Source of the DNA: Syntrophobacter sp963666995 | GTDB taxonomy: Bacteria; Desulfobacterota; Syntrophobacteria; Syntrophobacterales; Syntrophobacteraceae | Assembly (NCBI GenBank): GCA_963666995.1 | Contig: OY762941.1 | Location: 2,170,001-2,234,000 of the forward strand | DNA length: 64,000 nt | Direction: 5' to 3' | Part shown: positions 61,300 to 64,000 of the stretch, in pieces | How the letters are laid out: each line of letters opens with the position of its first letter | Position numbering within the stretch: position 1 is the stretch's first letter | Made by a program: the position numbers and the translations under genes | The notes under the pieces: generated by a model | What the model saw: the letters and a program-made list of their open reading frames with translations, nothing else | The model's database searches: none | What the model was told of the DNA's origin: nothing

Positions 61300-62079
61300 T
61301 CACCTCTTGTCCTTCTCATAGAAACCAGCCAGGCGTTGCCTGGTTTCGGTGAAATCGCCGAGGCTGGAGTAGCCGTAAAGGGTTTCGAGGCGGAGGGCGT
61401 CGTCGAGGGTCCGGCCGATGACTTCCATGATGGTTTCCTTGGCGGACCGGATCGCCTGCTGGCTGTTCCGCAGGATCATGCGGGCATATTCTTCGGCTTC
61501 CTGCATCAGTCCCGCGTGAGGGACGACCCGGCTCACAAGCCCCAGCCGGAAGGCCTCATCCGCCATCACTTCGCGGCCGGTCAGCGTCAGTTCCAGGGCC
61601 GTCGCAACGCCCGCGATCGCGACAAGCCGGACGATGCCGCCGTCTCCCTGGTGCAACCCGTAGCGCACCTCGAACACTCCGAATTTCGCCCGCTCCGACG
61701 CGATCCGGATATCGCACGCCAGGGCCAGTTCGAATCCCCCGCCGATGGCATGTCCGTTTACGGCCGCGATGACAGGCTTTGCGATCCTGTGCTGCCCCCT
61801 CGTCAAGCCTCCACCAATGCCCGCCGGAATGTTCCTTCGAGGCCCCATCAGGTCGGACTTCTCCCACTTCGGGATGAACGTCTTGAGGTCCGCCCCGGAA
61901 CAGAACGCCTTTCCCGCTCCCGTCAGTATCGCCACATCGACGTTCGGGTCCTCGTTGAAATCCTTCCAGACCTCCCAGAGTTCGCCGTTCAGATCGTCGT
62001 CGAGCGCATTGAGCGCTTCCGGCCGGTTGAGCGTCACATACGCGATTCGATCCCTCTTCTCCAGAATCACTTTTTCCAT
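61300..62079 (-). CDS. Enoyl-CoA hydratase/isomerase family protein
   Basis: 259 residues, typical crotonase size. The oxyanion-hole segments CSGADLK and the glycine-rich AIGGGFELALACDIRIAS are present, and the Glu expected in the FEVRYGLHQGDGG segment is retained. AGGAGG lies six bases before ATG 62079. It most likely hydrates or isomerises an acyl-CoA in beta-oxidation or aromatic-ring degradation. There are no thiolase or dehydrogenase neighbours to fix the pathway. It may be co-transcribed with the two lipoprotein genes upstream, but the spacing (84 bases) leaves this open. Confidence 0.9.
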   Translation of the reverse strand: MEKVILEKRDRIAYVTLNRPEALNALDDDLNGELWEVWKDFNEDPNVDVAILTGAGKAFCSGADLKTFIPKWEKSDLMGPRRNIPAGIGGGLTRGQHRIAKPVIAAVNGHAIGGGFELALACDIRIASERAKFGVFEVRYGLHQGDGGIVRLVAIAGVATALELTLTGREVMADEAFRLGLVSRVVPHAGLMQEAEEYARMILRNSQQAIRSAKETIMEVIGRTLDDALRLETLYGYSSLGDFTETRQRLAGFYEKDKR

Positions 62080-62163
62080 GCACTGCCTCCTGCCCGGCTG
62101 CGGCCGCCGGCTGCAAAAAAAGCCGTACCGCCCCTCTTGCCCATACCCGGCGCCCGGCCGCCC

Positions 62164-62832
62164 CTATTGCCCGGCCGTCCGTTTCGCGGCTTCGGGGCCG
62201 CCCCTTAGTTCGATCCTTCCGAGCGGAACCTCGACGGCCTGGCTGCATGCGTTCTCCGTATCCACAAACTGCACCACGAGAACCGCATCTTCGAGCACCC
62301 CGACCGCCGCGGGAGGAATGAAATAAACAAAACCGCGGGCGGACTGCCCCACGTCGAGCCTCGATTCCCGCAGTTCCTTTCTTTTGAAGTCCTCGATGCG
62401 GGCGGCCTGCGCCTTGGTCGCCGTGTCGCCGGACACAGGCGCTTTCGCGGGACCGGCTTGAGACGCCACATCCGCGCCCCGGGCACCGGTATCCACCCGC
62501 ACAGCCGCCTCAGATGCCCCGACAGGGGTGATCCTGCTTCCGTCGGGAAGGACCAGAAGCATGTCCGAGGGTCTTACGAGCACCCTCCGTTCCCCGTCGT
62601 TCTTCACCATCACCTGGATGGGGAGCACTCCCGCCGAGTTGAGGTCCGCGCCGAAGGAATTCTTCTGCCGCCTGGGCTGCGCATACGGGTCGACTCCCAC
62701 GGTCAGCACACCTTCAATTCGGCAGATGGGCATCGGAAGACTGCCTGGAGCGCCCTTCGAAGCCGGGCTGCACGACGCGCAGGCCGGCAGGACCGCAGCC
62801 AGGGTGAGAATGAAGACCACGTTGTGCCGCAT
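62164..62832 (-). CDS. Hypothetical lipoprotein
   Basis: About 222 residues from ATG 62832 (GAGG eight bases upstream); GTG 62841 is an alternative. The signal sequence ends in a lipobox-like VLPACASC. The mature region has a beta-sandwich look (VLPIQVMVKNDGERRVLVRPSD and GFVYFIPPAAVGVLEDAVLVVQF), an Ala/Lys-rich middle, and no recognised catalytic motif. It follows the next gene by 13 bases, so the two lipoproteins form an operon. Function unknown, envelope-located. Confidence 0.75.
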   Translation of the reverse strand: MRHNVVFILTLAAVLPACASCSPASKGAPGSLPMPICRIEGVLTVGVDPYAQPRRQKNSFGADLNSAGVLPIQVMVKNDGERRVLVRPSDMLLVLPDGSRITPVGASEAAVRVDTGARGADVASQAGPAKAPVSGDTATKAQAARIEDFKRKELRESRLDVGQSARGFVYFIPPAAVGVLEDAVLVVQFVDTENACSQAVEVPLGRIELRGGPEAAKRTAGQ

Positions 62833-62845
62833 GACGGTCACCTCA

Positions 62846-63514
62846 TCACGGGATTTCAGCCTGCAGGCCGGGCGCCGGCACGGAAGACTCGAGCTTCTTC
62901 CGCTTCAGCCACTGCCGCACTTCGGGCACATCGGAAAAGGACGTCAGGAACTTGTTGGCAGCGTCCTCGAGCGCAAGATTTACCGCTTCGCTCAGCCGCC
63001 GCTCGGATTCGCCCCCGGCCTCTCCCGGCTTTGCGCCGTAACCGGTTACGGTCCAGGAGGCCACCGGGTCGCCGTTGGGTGAATAGAGGGTAAATCGGTA
63101 GGTGATTTCGGCCGTGTAGGACCCGGTCTTCCGCTGAGGAAGCGCAAAATCGAAGGACTCGACCGCGGGTTCGATCACCGCAACAGCGTCCGGCACACTC
63201 CCCGATGCGGGAGGAAGGCCCGCCACCGGGATCGTGCTCGTGAACGCCAGGGGGAACAACTGGTCGAAAAGCTTCACGCTCGCAAGACCGAGAGGAAAGG
63301 TCCACACTTCCCCGCCCCACGATCCCGAATGTTTGAGGTTCCTGAATTCCGGGCTGTAATAGACCCCGAAAGTCGCCGGAACTTTTGCCGTTGCCGCCGG
63401 GTGATGCAGGGTTCCCTTGATCGGAATCGAATGGGCGCAGCCCGACAACTCGGCGACGGCAAGGAGCAGAACAGTGCCCAGCACCAGGAAGATTGGAAAT
63501 CGTCGATTCAGCAT
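62846..63514 (-). CDS. Hypothetical lipoprotein
   Basis: 222 residues from ATG 63514, preceded by GGAGGGGG. The signal peptide (FLVLGTVLLLAVAEL) ends in lipobox LSGC. The mature domain contains a repeated-strand region (PAVESFDFALPQRKTGSYTA, then EITYRFTLYSPNGDPVASW) followed by a C-terminal helix (SEAVNLALEDAANKFLTSF). This is an arrangement shared with outer-membrane lipoproteins that resemble LptE/YajG-type proteins, though I cannot assign a family. First in a two-gene lipoprotein operon. Confidence 0.75.
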   Translation of the reverse strand: MLNRRFPIFLVLGTVLLLAVAELSGCAHSIPIKGTLHHPAATAKVPATFGVYYSPEFRNLKHSGSWGGEVWTFPLGLASVKLFDQLFPLAFTSTIPVAGLPPASGSVPDAVAVIEPAVESFDFALPQRKTGSYTAEITYRFTLYSPNGDPVASWTVTGYGAKPGEAGGESERRLSEAVNLALEDAANKFLTSFSDVPEVRQWLKRKKLESSVPAPGLQAEIP

Positions 63515-63885
63515 CACTCTTCCCCCTCCGTTTTGGTGGTCCATGGTAAGAAGTTGCGATTCGCTTGAGTCTGTATGAAGCTATCGGCCCCGGAGCGGCC
63601 CCTCAGCTCCCGGGCGTGCGGTCCGTGAAAACACGGATAACCTGTCAATCACCAGGATTTCTAGAAAAATACACCTGCGGTATACGCTCCGCAACAGATT
63701 AATCCGGTTGATGAAACGGTTTCGAAAGCTTGAATTTAAGCACTCGAATCCGGCATGCATTGCCGCAAAGGTTGGAAAAAAGCTCAAGGCAAGGTAGAGT
63801 TGCTTTCATCCGGCGCCGTGATTTGGCTCGATGGGCCGGACAACCCGGAAAATCATTGGACCTCACATGGGAGGATGAATGCGCC
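63515..63885. other. Divergent intergenic region
   Basis: No gene is supported between the lipoprotein start and the sbcD start. The centre (63640-63740) is AT-rich and presumably contains both promoters. I see no clear operator or terminator. Confidence 0.4.
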
Positions 63886-64000
63886 ATGCGCTTTCTCCAT
63901 ACAGCGGACTGGCATCTCGGGCGGATATTCTACGGGGTTCACTTGACCGAAGATCAGGCTTACGTGCTGGACCGGTTGGTGCAACTTGCCGCGGAAAGCC
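63886..64000 (+). CDS. sbcD: Exonuclease SbcD, N-terminal part (runs off the right edge)
   Basis: The first 38 codons read MRFLHTADWHLGRIFYG followed by LTEDQAYVLDRLVQLA. The DWHLGR motif holds the first metal-binding Asp and His of the Mre11/SbcD calcineurin-like phosphoesterase. SbcD with SbcC forms a nuclease that opens DNA hairpins and processes double-strand ends. This is of interest next to a region full of palindromic elements, though that link is only suggestive. GGGAGGA precedes the ATG. Confidence 0.88.
   Translation, partial: MRFLHTADWHLGRIFYGVHLTEDQAYVLDRLVQLAAES

Noticed and set aside
63755..63946. 63-codon open frame overlapping the sbcD start
   Set aside because: It runs out of frame into sbcD, whose N terminus MRFLHTADWHLGR is unmistakable.

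Overview
The window is a chromosomal segment of a GC-rich anaerobic bacterium, most likely a Desulfobacterota (Syntrophobacter/Desulfovibrio-like). That placement is an inference from gene content. There is a molybdenum aldehyde oxidoreductase with the D. gigas MOP architecture, a reductive activator of corrinoid enzymes with a MetH-activation-like partner, a Cys-type (C-T-A-G-R) sulfatase that would suit anaerobic maturation, and many family-level anaerobe genes. I saw no rRNA, tRNA, CRISPR array, integrase or complete IS.

Layout. 1-17 kb: a catabolic locus read leftward. It holds a five-gene oligopeptide/opine-type ABC importer (substrate-binding protein, B, C, D, F; visibly AT-richer than its surroundings), then MmgE/PrpD, a saccharopine-dehydrogenase-like oxidoreductase, a MOP-type aldehyde oxidoreductase, a LarA-domain protein, a two-subunit UxaA/SuyAB-type lyase and a fumarase-superfamily lyase. 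A divergent LysR regulator faces the locus, with a T-N11-A dyad in the shared upstream region. The left edge carries the 3' end of a second, nearly identical aldehyde oxidoreductase gene in the opposite orientation.

18.1-29.9 kb: a defence island lying between two direct copies of the 3' end of a merR gene. It encodes a type I restriction-modification operon (hsdR-hsdM-hsdS) that continues, through overlapping genes, into an AAA ATPase and an HNH nuclease (a Septu-like pair). A PIN toxin and a small partner follow. The intact merR and an upstream 61-residue protein that duplicates the MerR C-terminal domain come next, behind a promoter with a 19-bp spacer.

31-49 kb: housekeeping and accessory genes. 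These are an HD hydrolase, a patatin-like lipoprotein, a polysaccharide deacetylase, an arylsulfatase, small exported proteins, hutI and hutH (without hutU), and a corrinoid-activation trio (RACE, MetH-activation-like, DUF1638-hydantoinase/ASKHA fusion). Five copies of a palindromic, TIR-ended, MITE-like element are scattered here. One copy is interrupted by a second element, and another supplies the stop codon of the adjacent gene.

48.6-61.1 kb: a second defence/plasticity region. It has remnants of an XRE regulator and a ParE toxin, a 2-hydroxyacid dehydrogenase, HigA with a frameshifted HigB, ParDE, and a second type I system in the order hsdR-hsdS-(PD-(D/E)XK-like ORF)-hsdM. An AT-rich 454-residue unknown and a TIR-domain protein follow. 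61.3-64 kb: an enoyl-CoA hydratase, two lipoproteins, and the first 38 codons of sbcD running off the right edge.
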